Assembly: GCF_007655135.1 (NCBI RefSeq)
Contig: NC_045128.1
Span: forward strand, 41,987,885 to 42,051,884
Source of the DNA: Punica granatum
Taxonomy: Eukaryota > Streptophyta > Magnoliopsida > Myrtales > Lythraceae
DNA length: 64,000 nucleotides
Direction: 5' to 3'
Position numbers and translations under genes: made by a program. Each line of letters starts with the position of its first letter. The stretch's first letter is position 1. The notes under the pieces were generated by a model. The model was not told the DNA's origin. It made no database searches and saw only the letters and a list, made by a program, of their open reading frames with translations. Positions 1-11,936 of the stretch are shown piece by piece.

Positions 1-81
1 TAAGCAAAGTGTTGGGTGTTCGCTGGTTTAGATTACATGTCAATCTTCACTTTAATGATCTTTTTCTGTGAATTCCTGCAG

Positions 82-3000
82 GTCACATTGAGGCGGGATA
101 CACTAGATATTAGAGAAGAAGATTATTATGTATCATTGTATAATGAGAGCCAGTCACAGTTTAATACGTAAGTCCAATTCTACTTTCTTCTTTCTAATTC
201 TAAGTGCTTGACTGGATCTCATGTGCTACTTGGGGTCATAACTATCTTTTCTTCTGTGGATATCAAGATAAATAATTGCTAGTTAACATACTTTTATTCC
301 CAAGTGGGCGACTCTTTTTCCCAACATGTCCCCCTTTGAGGTTGCTATTTTTTTCTTTCTTTGGTTGATCTGTGGTCTTTGCTTGGTGCAAATTTATTGC
401 TGAGAGATTTCAGCGATACCTAATTGGCAATCTTACCTTAAATGAGTGATTATGTAGTCAAATCAGTTGCATTTGGAGTGGAAAAGAACAAGGTTGCTGC
501 ATTTGTTGATATCAGAATTTCATAGCATGCACAACCAGTTCATTATAAATGTTACAGATGTTTTTTTTTTTACGAAGGATCTGATACTGCCTAGTCATAC
601 TTACAAGGATAGAGGCTTTACAACACATTCTATGGCTGCAGATATGTTCAGGCAGGAACAGTGATGAACAACTATGCTCATATATTTGACCTCCTTACGC
701 GCTTGCGGCAGGTAGTTGATAGGCCTTGTTCTTTCTGATATATCTGGTCTCTATGTCTCTCTGACTCTTTCCCTCTCTTGCGGGAAGGAGGACCAAAATG
801 AATATAATTTGCAGTCTATGGTAGAGTTGTTGAGTCAGAATTAGTACCGTGAATCATGGCATCCATTGTATGGATCTAGATCTTAAAATTGATAGCTGCT
901 ACTACTGATTATGGTGGTTCCTCAGTAGGTTGATATCTGAGTTGGATAAAATTTTGGCTTCTTATTTTTTATTTTCTGATGCTTGACCTTTCCTATGAAT
1001 TTACAGGCAGTCGATCATCCTTATCTCGTAGTTTATTCAGCAACTGCTGCCCTGAGAAGTGAGAATAGTGTTATCACTGAGAATGGTGAACAAGTATGTG
1101 GCATTTGCCATGATCCTGTTGAAGATCCTGTGGTAGGTTCCCTCCTATTATTACCTCATATTAGAGGGTCTTTATTTGTGGGTGGGAAGGATCTTGTAGC
1201 ATTTTGATGTTACAAAATACCTTAAGCAGGAAACATTAAGGTTGTGTTTGGTTTTAGAGTTAAGTGGAGTTGAGTTTTGGTTTTAATTGGTTTGTAATGA
1301 TTGTGTTGTTGAATTATGATAAAAAGTGTGAAAAAGTATGAATAGTTGAGAAAAGTAATGATTGTAATGTTAAATTGTGGAAAAAGTAATGAATAGTTGA
1401 GAGAATTTAGTATTAAAAATTGAATTGAAGAAAAAGGGAAAAATAATAATTGTTTTGTTGAATTTAAGATAAATGGAGTTAAGTGGAGTAGAGTTAAAAA
1501 ATTTTGAATGTTCGAATGCTTTTCATCTGTCCAACATATTCCATTGGGTATTCATGAAATGAATTAGAAGCTCTTGCGTTAACTGAAAGTCAAAGTTTTA
1601 AAGAATACTGTAGGAAATCGGGTCAACAGCATGGTCCTAAAGAACCGTAGCAAAATGTAGCAGGTATTTATCCTTACTGGAGGGGAGAGGGAAAATTGCT
1701 AGAACAGTTCCTTGCCACAGCACATTTAATACCAAAAATATGCATCACCTATTAGTTTTTGGCTAAGGGATCATTTTCACAGCCATTCATCAATCAATTT
1801 ATATAAACAAATTGAGGGAAAGCTATTGACAGTCTGTATGATAACACTCCGTCGAAGTACTATTTTTTTTTTTTTTTTAAAATTGGCCACATCGAAGTAC
1901 TTAATTGAATATCTGACAAATTCATCATTCTGTCTCAATATGTCTGATTGTGCAAAGTGCTGCAGTGCTAATCATTCTTCACTGAATACTCAAAATATGG
2001 GAATACTCTTGTTACTGGAACATGCTCCAACTAGTCTCATTGAGTTTTGTATTGATCCCATATTCTAAAGCTGTGTTTCTTCTGCTGCTTCAGGTCACCT
2101 CTTGTATGCATTCATTCTGTAAAACTTGCTTGATTGATTTCTCCGCATCTGTGGGGCAAGTTTCTTGCCCTCAATGTTCTAAACCTATTACAGTGGATTT
2201 GAGTACAAGATCAGATGTTGAAGATCAGCCCAAGAAAACAACTATCAGGGGATTTAAAGCCTCAAGTATTCTAAACAGGATACGGCTCGATGAGTTCCAA
2301 ACAAGCACAAAAATAGAGGCTTTGGTATATAATATTGCCTTTCTTATTTTTCTTTTGGTGGAAGCATTTGTATTTAGTGTTGGAACTCATATAACTTTAG
2401 GAGGTCATAAGTATGACTGACTAGTTTGATTCGAAAGAGAAAGTAAAATGAAAAGAAATGATTGATGGGCATATGGTATAAATTTTATTAATTAATGTTA
2501 AGGACATATTAAGAATCAACAAAAGAATGCATACACAAGGATAGCAACCCGAATGTCCTTCCATTTGTATCTCAATTCTTCATTTAATTTTATCCATCAC
2601 CTCGGTCGTGTATGGTCCTGGCATTCTGCTTGCGTCTTGTTCACTTCTTAATAAATTGTTGTATTTGAAATGTGGTAGAGGGAAGAAATCATGTTCATGA
2701 TTGAAAGGGATGGTTCTGCGAAAGGAATTGTCTTCAGCCAGTTCACATCATTTCTGGATCTCATCAACTACTCCCTGCAAAAGGTAAACTAAAGAAGTCA
2801 TTTATTTTTTCTTCTTTTACGGTCCTTACCTATGAACCGGAGTAGAGAATGAAATGAATCGATGAACCTTTTCGCAGTCGAGCATCAGCTGTGTTCAACT
2901 GGTGGGAGACATGTCAATATCCGCAAGAGATGCATCCATCAAGAAATTTACGGAGGACCCCGATTGCAAGATCTTCCTTGTAAGCCTGAAAGCTGGAGGA

Positions 3001-3724
3001 GTGGCTCTAAATCTTACGGTCGCATCACATGTGAGTGGGCTCTCCTCTCTAAAAGGGTGGCAGTTATTCCTATTGAATTATTTTGAAGTCAGTGCACTAG
3101 GATGTTATTTGTATCGTGTGAATTCTAGTTGATGTCCCAGGGATCTATCTACTTAGGTCAACTATTTTTTCTTGAGGAATTTCCACAACTAGACTACAAT
3201 GAAGATACCACTGATATGCTTACCTCCATTTCTTTTCTAAGAGCTGCTGCTATTACTCGGTTCCTGATAGTTTCCTGACAAGTATACATCTAGGTCTTTG
3301 TGATGGACCCATGGTGGAACCCAGCAGTGGAGCGGCAAGCCCAGGATAGAATACACCGAATAGGACAGTACAAACCAATCAGGTACATCTTCCTCGGGCT
3401 TACTACAAAGTACTAAGTGATAATCCCCAGTTATTCGTCTTCAGCAAACTGAGTCTTATTCGTGTTTTTCTCAGGATTGTGAGGTTTGTCATTGAGAACA
3501 CTATCGAAGAAAGGATTCTGAAGTTGCAGGAAAAGAAGGAACTAGTCTTTGAAGGGTAAGTGTTAATATTATGCTAAGAAAATTGGCCCGACTTTGTGCA
3601 AAGTATGATGGGTCGGATATTCGCTTATAACTGGTTTGGATCCCATTTCAGGACTGTTGGAGGTTCATCAGAGGCTTTGGGAAAGTTAACAGAAGCGGAC
3701 CTGAGGTTCCTATTTGTCACCTAA
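82..3724 (+). CDS. RAD16-like SNF2/RING helicase, 3' part of gene
   Basis: This is the C-terminal part of a RAD16-type SWI2/SNF2 ATPase with an embedded RING finger, a nuclear family linked to global-genome nucleotide excision repair. The 5' part lies outside the window. Exons read from the sequence: 82-167, 642-711, 1007-1132, 2094-2324, 2679-2783, 2878-3030, 3294-3382, 3475-3555, 3652-3724; all have GT/AG borders and phases that join. The first exon reads [15 protein letters not shown]. Exons 3-4 hold a C3HC4 RING (CGIC, then CMHSFCKTC, then CPQC). Exons 5-8 hold the helicase C-terminal domain: [26 protein letters not shown] (motif V) and QDRIHRIGQ (motif VI). The stop TAA follows ADLRFLFVT, the usual end of this family. 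The RING is split by intron 3, which carries a MITE-like insert. Family assignment is firm; the choice between RAD16 and a close paralogue is inferred. Confidence 0.93.
1238..1506 (+). mobile_element. MITE-like insert in RAD16 intron 3
   Basis: An AT-rich block starts with a GTTTGGTTTTAGAGTTAAG-type end and closes with GAGTTAAGTGGAGTAGAGTTAAAA. Inside are repeats of TAATGAATAGTTGAGA and AAGTAATGATTGTAATG. A GTTTGGTTT terminus facing an AGTTAAAA end matches the termini of the block at 14565-14722 read on the other strand, which suggests one nonautonomous family. I see no clean target duplication, and the 3' terminal repeat is eroded. The call rests on internal organisation and similarity to the second copy. 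Confidence 0.5.
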
Positions 3725-5167
3725 TAATTGTTCGTTTCAGGCAACTCAGTTATTTTTGGTGAAAGAATATTTCTGCTCCCGATCTGAAGCTCGTCTCGTT
3801 TTGTTCTGTAAATTTGAATCGATCTTGTCGGGCAGAAGCTACTGATGCATAAGATAACTTATCCTGTGCAGTGGATCTGTCAGAACTGAAACATTAGTTC
3901 TAGCAGTAACAAACTATGGCTTTGTTTAGGCCGACCCCTTGACATGGAGGCAAAGTCTGGGGGCTCTGGGTTGGGTTGGCGTAGTGTGGGAAAGAAAATT
4001 AACGGGACTGAGTCGCCGACTATATGTGCTCATTTGGAGCTTCGATGACTATGCACAACAATGCCGGACAATTACGAATTCTGACTTTGGTTTTCAACAA
4101 CCCAAGAGGCAGGCATCGGGGCTGGGTTGTTGGTTTGTCATCTCTTTGCTACAAAAAGAATTTTGATCGCGGTAGTTGGTCAAATAACTCTTAGGGTCAA
4201 GTTGCTTTTTTTCTGTGCATCAACTCCCAATTCCACATATCTGGATTAAGTTAGTATTTTGCTACCGTGAGAATTGATTTTGTAACGCGGTATCTGAAGT
4301 TTCACTACCGTTAGAATCGGAGATGACATTCCCAATTCAACAGTGACATGGCCCATAGAAACTTTTGCGCATATGCAAAATATTTCCTTTAACCCAAGCA
4401 AAGAATATTTCCAAATTCCGTCTCGACGGACCTTTTCCTCTCACCAATTCAGGTCGTTGCGGGATTATATCGGAGTATTACCTGCTGATGTAGGCTTCGA
4501 GTTGAGACTTTTTATTTATTTATTTATTTATTTTGTCGGTGGTTTTGAGTTGTTACTTGTTATGGCTGTTATATTTTGATTATGAATGATCAATCTTTTT
4601 GAGTATCGTGATGATATGAAATAAACGGAGATGGTTTTCGGCGGGGAGTCCTGAACAACTTTTGACATGGACGATCTTTGACATCTTGATCGGTTCTTTA
4701 CTGAATCTTTCGATGGAGGCCTCATGTGCCGACCCATTTTGTTGGGTCTTTCTATAATCTGAGCAGGTTATATTTCAAATCAAATCGGGCATATGGCCTC
4801 TTTGCTGCTTACAAATGCAAATCTCGGTGGGGTCCCCTTCATCCTCTTTTATCTTGAAACTCATTGGACATGAGTTGAGTATGATGGAGATGATCGGTTT
4901 ACATTGAAAACTCGGAAACTACTAATCCTAATGCCATGCATGAGACCAGGATAAAACTTCGTAGCAAAACATTTTTATCAGCGGTGCAATTACTACGAGG
5001 AGTGAATCACCAATCTTCAAGTAAAATGACTTAAAATATGGACTTAATTTGTAAAAATTAAATTGAAAAAGGATATGCCACGCCCACCTACCAAAAGACG
5101 ATCTCCTCTTCGAAAAATCTAGCAATAAGACAGTCAACAGCCAAGAAAATTGGGGGCTCATGTATCC
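3725..5167. other. Spacer between RAD16-like and dirigent genes
   Basis: No coding exon is recognisable. The first part should contain the 3' UTR and polyadenylation region of the RAD16-like gene. A (TTTA)n stretch lies near 4510-4530. The last few hundred bases are the upstream region of the dirigent gene. Short ORFs here show no family resemblance. Confidence 0.6.
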
Positions 5168-5175
5168 TATAAATA
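5168..5175 (+). promoter_or_regulatory. TATA box of the dirigent gene
   Basis: TATAAATA lies 74 bases upstream of the dirigent ATG, leaving a short 5' UTR of about 45 bases, a normal plant distance. The bases after it (CACACAACTTACAACTC) look like a plant leader. Confidence 0.65.
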
Positions 5176-5248
5176 TGGACTCTTTTCACCTCTTGCCAAT
5201 GCACACAACTTACAACTCTACACACTCAAAATCCTTCACTCTTAACAT

Positions 5249-5788
5249 ATGGCATCAAATGCACTCTTGAAGCTCTCCTTGCTAATCCTCCTAGCCATAA
5301 TATTCTTGGCTTCCTCGGAGCCCATGCTCGACCGCAAAATGAAAGAAACCAAACTCGTCTTCTACATGGACGACTGGGGGACTGGCGCGGATGCCACCGC
5401 TTTCATGGTTGGGGGCATCCCTAAGAAGCAGTGGGGGGTCCTCCAGTTCGGGACCGTCTATGCCACGGATGACAAGCTGACCGAATCCTACGACCGGAAC
5501 TCGACCGAGGTGGGACGAGCGCAGGGGCTGTATGTGAACTCGGCACTCGACGGCTCAGATTTGCACCTGGTCATGTCGCTCGTGTTCACCAGCGGGGAGT
5601 TCAATGGCAGTACCCTCGAGATACAGGGTGCCGATAGGTTCTATCTGAAGTACCGGGAGGTGTCCGTGGTGTCTGGGACCGGAAAGTTCCGGCTTGCCAG
5701 GGGATATATCGTTCTGGAAACCGTTTTCATCGACATAAAGAACTCAAATGCCATTATCCGTTGCAACGTCACAGTTTACCACCACTAA
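5249..5788 (+). CDS. Dirigent protein, secreted
   Basis: An intronless gene for 179 residues, the normal size of dirigent proteins. These proteins act in the cell wall as beta-barrel trimers that steer the coupling of phenoxy radicals into lignans or related products. Residues 1-23 form a hydrophobic signal peptide (LLKLSLLILLAIIFLAS). The dirigent domain runs from about residue 34 (LVFYMDDW) to the end. It includes FGTVYATDDKLTE, the SxxVGRAQGLYV region, SGEFNGSTLEIQGADRF and GTGKFRLARGYIVLET. N-glycosylation sites lie at NST, NGST and NVT. The first strand has MDDW where many family members have an MHD-type motif, so catalytic behaviour may differ; similar DW variants exist in the family. 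The ATG is in good context and follows a TATA box and short leader. The product specificity cannot be read from the sequence. Confidence 0.93.
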   Translation: MASNALLKLSLLILLAIIFLASSEPMLDRKMKETKLVFYMDDWGTGADATAFMVGGIPKKQWGVLQFGTVYATDDKLTESYDRNSTEVGRAQGLYVNSALDGSDLHLVMSLVFTSGEFNGSTLEIQGADRFYLKYREVSVVSGTGKFRLARGYIVLETVFIDIKNSNAIIRCNVTVYHH

Positions 5789-8482
5789 GTCACATGTTGA
5801 GTACTATTTAGCTCAAAAATAAAAGTGGGATAATGGGTTTCTTTCGGTTTTTCATAGGCAGATATGTAATAAGGCGAACATTGCCTTTCTTTTTTTCCCT
5901 TTTCTTTATTCCGCGTGTACCCTAATATTAAGAAGGTCATTGAATTCCAAATTATCCAGTTCGAACTAGGTCACCCTTCTCTTGTATTTAATTTACTCAT
6001 TTTATTTCAGCAAAAAAAAAAATTACTGATCTTTTTTTGTTATTATTTGAACTTTTCACTCGTGGAAAAAGAGGGTTGGGATGTGGGCTGTGGCTACCAT
6101 ATGGGCCGCATGAGCTTGGGATGTGGGCGTGGCCCGAAGAGAAATAGAAATCGGCCTAATGGACACCGGTTCGTGGGCCTCATATGGGCCTTGGCCGATA
6201 TTCCCCTTTCTCGATGATTGACAGGCGGCTCTGTTATGGCCCTATTATTCGATTGGTTCATGGCATTCCTCTCTGCTGGTACAACACATACTGTAATCTG
6301 ATATTGACTTTTATAAATGTAGCCAACCGCTATTATGTTCTTTTAGAGCTCACCTAAAATTATGTTCGTTTAGACCTCAATTTCAACGTCGTATATACAG
6401 CTTTAGTATAAAGGGAGTACCTTGCAAAATATCCAACCTGACCGAACCCTGTAACCATAAAGTATTAATTACCTGTGGTCTAGGCGATAATAATCCTCGT
6501 CAATGCTATTCCCCGATTACACTGGCTATGTTATGATAAACACCATGAAACAGACACCATCTGATCATCCCACAAAAAGAAAAAAAAAAAAAAGTGAATT
6601 TTGCGTTGCTAATGGCAAATAGAACTCACGACCCATGTCAAGACACAAAACATGGAACGGTTCGAGGGAAGATTTCGGGTCCGATCTTCTGAAGAACTTA
6701 TCTATGTAAAGCTTACTCATTTGTAAAATTTAAGTTAATATATTGTTACAGGTCCTCAATGGTCAATGGTAGGTTCTTCCTTTAGGAACAAGCTGGTCAC
6801 ACATCAATTTATTTTTTCTTTTTTTAGGTCTAAACTATTGGTATCTGAAACTCCACGTTAGTATTCTCTTGGTAAATAAGGTTGGCGCATTAACTTGGGT
6901 ATAATTAATTTGATTTGGCATGTCATTACCCTGTGACTTGGGGAATTAACGTGGCCACTAGTCATAATCCCCGTACACGTATATTCGGATGGCATGTACA
7001 GCATCATGCAGTCCTAGTTAATATTCCTATTCCTTTGGACCAAGGGATTTAGAAGAAGAGAATTCACGGGTTAATTGAAAAGTTACTATCCATGCGAGTT
7101 TTCGAATGAAATCTAATTAAACTTGAGGCCTCACTGAGAAATACAAACTCTCTTGTTGTCCGACCTAACTCTTTTGACATGGAGAGGAATACAAACTCTC
7201 TTGACATATCATTAGAAGAAGCGAGTATTGATTTTTTACTTCGACAAGATAAGGATATATCCCGATTAAAATGAAAGGAGGAGATGGATGTATAACATTA
7301 ACACTTTAAATCCCGCCAAACAGAGTGGTTAACTTATTAATTAATTTCGGCCACAAATTACAACCTTCATTAAAGCGAAGGGAGACGCGCTTCAGACGAC
7401 ATGCTTTTCTAATTTTGGGGCATCAGAAAAGGAGAGCCAAAAAAGGCTTTTTTTTTCCATTAATCCGATCGGCCAAAAAAATCAATAAATCATCACTTAT
7501 TTTAAAAAAAAAATAGAAATTACTATTTATTAATTGAAAAGATAAATGTGTATTACTCTTTATGGGATTGATCGCGTGTGAGTGTTTGTAGGATTCAAAG
7601 AAAAAGAGCAATATGGAAAGTGGAACCCACATCTTCTTTTATTTTATTTATTTTCATTTTTGGGGGGTGGGGGGGAAGGGGGTCCTTTTCTCCTATCTTT
7701 CGATTAATGAAATTGAAATTTCACAAAAAAGTGCTTTAGTTTCACCGGTAAATTAAATAATTTGTTAAGAAAAAAGAAGAAAGAAACAACAATTTTTTTT
7801 TGTTTGGTCTTTAGCAACAAAGAATGAACACGTCATCACACTTCGAGTTCGTCTGCCTTTGATCTTTAATGCCGAAACCTAATTGGCCCAGAATCATCTG
7901 CCAGATTCCGTGTGATGCATGATATATAGACAATGACATTATATGAACACGTTCATGTAATGTATGTATAGTATTGATGTAAAAGATATGTTTCAATTGG
8001 AGATCAAGATTAATAAGGCCCCCCTTTTCTTTTATATTATCCTTAATTAAGTTTCTTCCTTGCAATGAGAACAATGTGACCTTAATTTGAGTTAGTGCGT
8101 CACTTAGCTAAAAGATAAAGGATATGTAGGAAGATTTATTTCGAGCTAGTGCAAAAAATTAAAGTCCGTTCCTTATCCTTGGAAATATATTTCTAAACAT
8201 GTATTATAGCACGTGAGGCAATAGATTTTACCGGCAAATTAGTAATGGATTCCCGATGAACCGCCCTTTACATAATATGGGGTCTAGCCGGAGCAAGTAC
8301 AAGTTTAAACTGACTCGACAACCTTCGGATATAGGTCCGGTCAATATCCTATATGAGACATCCAACGTCATTTTACAGGCTGTCAGGATTGCCTTTTGGA
8401 ATTGGTGTGGATATAGACGTTTTTACGTGCATGCCACCTTTCGACAGAATAGTAAGTACTACGGCAGCTTCTCCAAATATGC

Positions 8483-8486
<4 letters not shown>

Positions 8487-8516
<30 letters not shown>
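8487..8516. repeat. (TA)15 microsatellite
   Basis: An uninterrupted run of 15 TA units. Comparable (AT)n tracts of 9-12 units occur at 13163-13187, 27243-27262, 29483-29505, 35721-35740, 37919-37938 and 52382-52403. Confidence 0.95.
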
Positions 8517-8518
<2 letters not shown>

Positions 8519-9454
8519 TATGTAATTGGTATAAATGTCTACCTGCATTATAATGATTAATGAAATAAAACAAAGAAAGAGTAAAGATAATTCTATTTAT
8601 AAGGATGTGAACAAATTAACCTGGCATATTTTTCATCATATAAATAGATATAGCATCATAATTTGATATAAGACAAAATGAAATAGGCATGGAGTATGGT
8701 CTAAAGGCAAAGGGTTAGATATCTTTCAAATCACAATCCAATTTTGTGCATTACACTGTAACAAATCTTTTTTTTTTTTTTTCGATTATAAGGGAAACTT
8801 TAGTGAATACGTTAATTCTATGGTAATCAACTAAACGCCCAAAACAGGACAACATTAACCAGTAATGTAATTACAGGTGATGTTTCTATCTTAAGTGCTC
8901 TTTCATCCGATCTCGCTTTTTTTCTCTTCCTTTTTCTTGGTGGGATCCAATCCCCCCTGTACCCATTTAATTTAATAAATAGGCCTTAATTATCCCTTAG
9001 AATTAATGAATGAACGAGCAAAAAGGTATTAATTTTTTTTATAACAAGAGTGTTCAAGTTTCTGACTAATCACATAATCCACGTGAATACTCTGCAAGCA
9101 ACGGGATATTTAAATTTTTAAATGCCTTGCCAAAATAAAAAGGAATGTGAAAAACAAAAAAATTACACGCTTTCAATTTTGTCCTATCTTGTAATTGTAG
9201 CATTCTTGATTAACCCACCTTGATGCTATGGGCACACAAAGAAAGACATTGATTCCTATCTTTGTCATCGTTTTACTATATCTTGGTGCAGATAATGAAA
9301 AGCATTGCCACAATAGAGAATGCCGCATCTGAAAATAATTAAAGAGAGGAGGAGGAGGTATTCAAAAACATCTCTTTGTTAGGGTGAAACGTTGTAATTT
9401 AATTTAATTATTTAGTAATTCAATTTAAATATTTAGTAGTTTATTAAAAAGGGT

Positions 9455-9610
9455 ATAATATAGTGGTGTACGTTTTTCATCTAGAGACTAAGAGGTCTCA
9501 AATTCAATACTCGTTATGAAAATATCCGTGCCCTTTATTAGGATATTGTAATTTTTATTTCATTATACTTTGTACATTGACTTCTCTTATAAACGAAAAA
9601 AAATATTTAG
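9455..9610 (+). mobile_element. SINE-like element, family B, copy 1
   Basis: The block begins near GTATAATATAGTGGTGTACG. It contains a tRNA B-box-like segment (GGTCTCAAATTCAATAC) and continues through CCGTGCCCTTTATTAGGATATTG to an A-rich tail (AAACGAAAAAAAA). The order and several short words match a second block at 28200-28340 (GTGTACG, then the CCCTTTATT word, TATA(A/C)TTC-like words and an A tail). A Pol III-type head with an A tail and dispersed copies points to a SINE. No target duplication was resolved. Confidence 0.45.
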
Positions 9611-10799
9611 TAGTCTACTATTTACGATGGACTGTATAAGAACTAAATACTTCTACTAAAACACTAAATAATTCAACTGAAAGTAAAAATAATACACTCG
9701 TATTAATCGCAAATAATAATAGTATTAAACACTTAAATTGAATTATTAAATACTTAAAATTAAAAGTACCACATGTATTTCTGTAATAAAGTGTCACATC
9801 AGATGGATTCATTAAAAATTATATAACATATACATATACAAATATGTACATGTATTCAAAGAGGAAGCAAGTGGACGAAGAGGATACTAGTGGCGAGGTG
9901 GAAAAATAGTACGAGGGATAAAGGACCATGACCGTGACCATGATGTGAGAAAATATTAAATGAGTAATGTACAATTAAGTTTGCGTAAAATTTTATCCTC
10001 GAATACCACGAATACCACGTCTAAAGTAACAAAGAGAGAGATTTTCAATGAAATATTTGACAATGTAATTTTATACAATCATATTATTTACCTAATATTT
10101 TCTCCGGTGATGTGAGAGCCAAAGGAATAGAGACACAATTTCGAGTTAGAAAAGTTACAACCCTACAAAATGGCCTACGGAATCCCGTACGATCCCTTCC
10201 CCCAACAAAGCAACCCCTTTGCTTTTTATTAGCTAGTTCCACCTTTTTCTTTTTCTTTTTTGTCCTTTTTTTTTTAATCACAAAATATTCTTAATCTATT
10301 AATCAAAATTATGAGTTATACTCGAGTATTATTTTAGCTTTGTCGAAGTAAGTTTCAAATCCTGCGCCGCAAGTAACATTGGTCCGATTAAAACACAAAG
10401 CTGACCACCTGTATTATAACTAGTAGTTGGTTTCTGACCTTTTTTTTTTTTGGTGAACGGTTTCCGACATATTAAAATGGTGGAGAATAGAATATATCCA
10501 CTCAACCATGACATCATAAGCTGATCGATTCATGTCCACAGTTGCACTTTCTGATCTAAAATTCTATTTTGTTTCTTTTCTTTTCCCAGGTAAATTCAAT
10601 TGCGAAGCTTGTATATATTCCGACTGAATAAATTCAACTTTAATAATTTTGTTAGACCTATAACAGAGCTTTTTTGATTTGTGTATCGAAAAAGTCGACA
10701 CATAGAATATTAGTGAATGGTTGGGAAAATATTCAACCTGAAACTTGTAACCATATAAGCATTGCATTAATTATGGCATCTCATGCCGATATGAGTATA

Positions 10800-10935
10800 T
10801 CCAAATGATTTGATAACTTTTTTTCTTTTATAAAATTTTGAATTCGGATATTGTGGACGAATAAAATTCATACGATTGTAAGAGTTTTACCTTTTAGTTA
10901 CTCAAATTAAATTAATCGGGGACATTAAATTTGAG
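10800..10935 (+). mobile_element. SINE-like element, family A, degenerate copy
   Basis: Contains the word series ATATTGTGGACGAATAAAATTCATACGATTGTAAGAGTTTTACC, here quoted as words: ATATTGTGGACGAATAAAAT then GATTGTAAGAGTTTTACC. It parallels the blocks at 11525-11700 and 28730-28912. Ends are too decayed to place. Confidence 0.35.
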
Positions 10936-11524
10936 GCTACATACTTGGTGCAGACAAAAAAATAAAAATAAAATCATAGCACGTACGATTTTGGTGCAGC
11001 ATATTCATGCATATTTGTCTCAAGATATCACATGGAAAGCACGGTTGAAATTCTCTATGGAAAAAAAAATGTCTCAGCAGGCTTGAGTCTATGCATGCAC
11101 GCATTCAGATTATGTACATGCATTAATTTAAAACTCATACATGCCGAAGGTAGTTTGACGGAACACTCAGAACCTTATGACATGACTACCTTGTATGTGA
11201 TTATGGAACATCCCAATTGGTCAACATATATTTGCTGGATTTGTCTTTCTTTTTTTTTTTTCTTTTTCTTTGGGCTGGACAAATTTGTATATACGTACTC
11301 ATATACAACACAAATTAAATTACTAGAAAAACAGGGGCATTCACTGGGACCCCCGACGCACCGTTCCAAGTTGTAAAGAGTTGAAAACAATTCATATTAC
11401 ATAGCGACATTGCTATATAGTCCAAAATGGCTACTCCCTCGAAATCAGCCGCCCCCTAATCCATTTAGATCTAACCCCACACGTTCACTTTTAACTTCCA
11501 CGATAAAACAAAATTCCTAATTAA

Positions 11525-11700
11525 ATCACCAAGGTGGATTTTTTTTTTTCAAATGTGGTTCGACATATGTTCAAAGTATTGGATTTGAATATTGTGAATG
11601 AAGAAAATTTATGATTATGAGAGTTTTACTGTTTGATGGATTGACGTCACAACTTGAATTTGGATTAGTTAGAACCCATCATATGCTTTCAAATATCAAG
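11525..11700 (+). mobile_element. SINE-like element, family A, copy 2
   Basis: Words such as GAATATTGTGAATGAAGAAA, TTATGAGAGTTTTACTG and TTTGGATTAGTTAGAA occur in the same order as in the better copy at 28730-28912. The head and tail are weak here. It lies only about 140 bases upstream of the TATA box of the anion channel gene. Confidence 0.4.
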
Positions 11701-11836
11701 TGAAACGCACTAAATAAAAATCCTAATTAATTCACCTACTAGAACGAGAGATGTTGACAACCTTTTTCTCGCCACATGACATCGCCCTCCTCTCTACATA
11801 AGTTCCACCCCATGCAAATCCCATTTGTGACACTTC

Positions 11837-11845
11837 TATATATAT
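11837..11845 (+). promoter_or_regulatory. TATA box of the SLAH gene
   Basis: TATATATAT lies about 100 bases upstream of the start ATG and is followed by a C/T-rich stretch and an ATT-rich leader. Position and context fit a core promoter. Confidence 0.6.
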
Positions 11846-11936
11846 CCCCCTTATATTGCACATTTCCTCGACCACTCTATTGAACTAATACGAAGGGTAT
11901 TAGCATCTCTATTGATCGTATTCGTTTCATTCAAAA

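Larger units (their letters stand above)
5789..11836. other. 6-kb AT-rich spacer
   Basis: No convincing gene. It contains the dirigent 3' UTR (an AATAAAA-like signal near 5816), many A/T homopolymers, a (TA)15 microsatellite and three SINE-like remnants listed separately. ORFs of 60-114 codons in this stretch run through homopolymers and have no recognisable domain. Confidence 0.6.
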
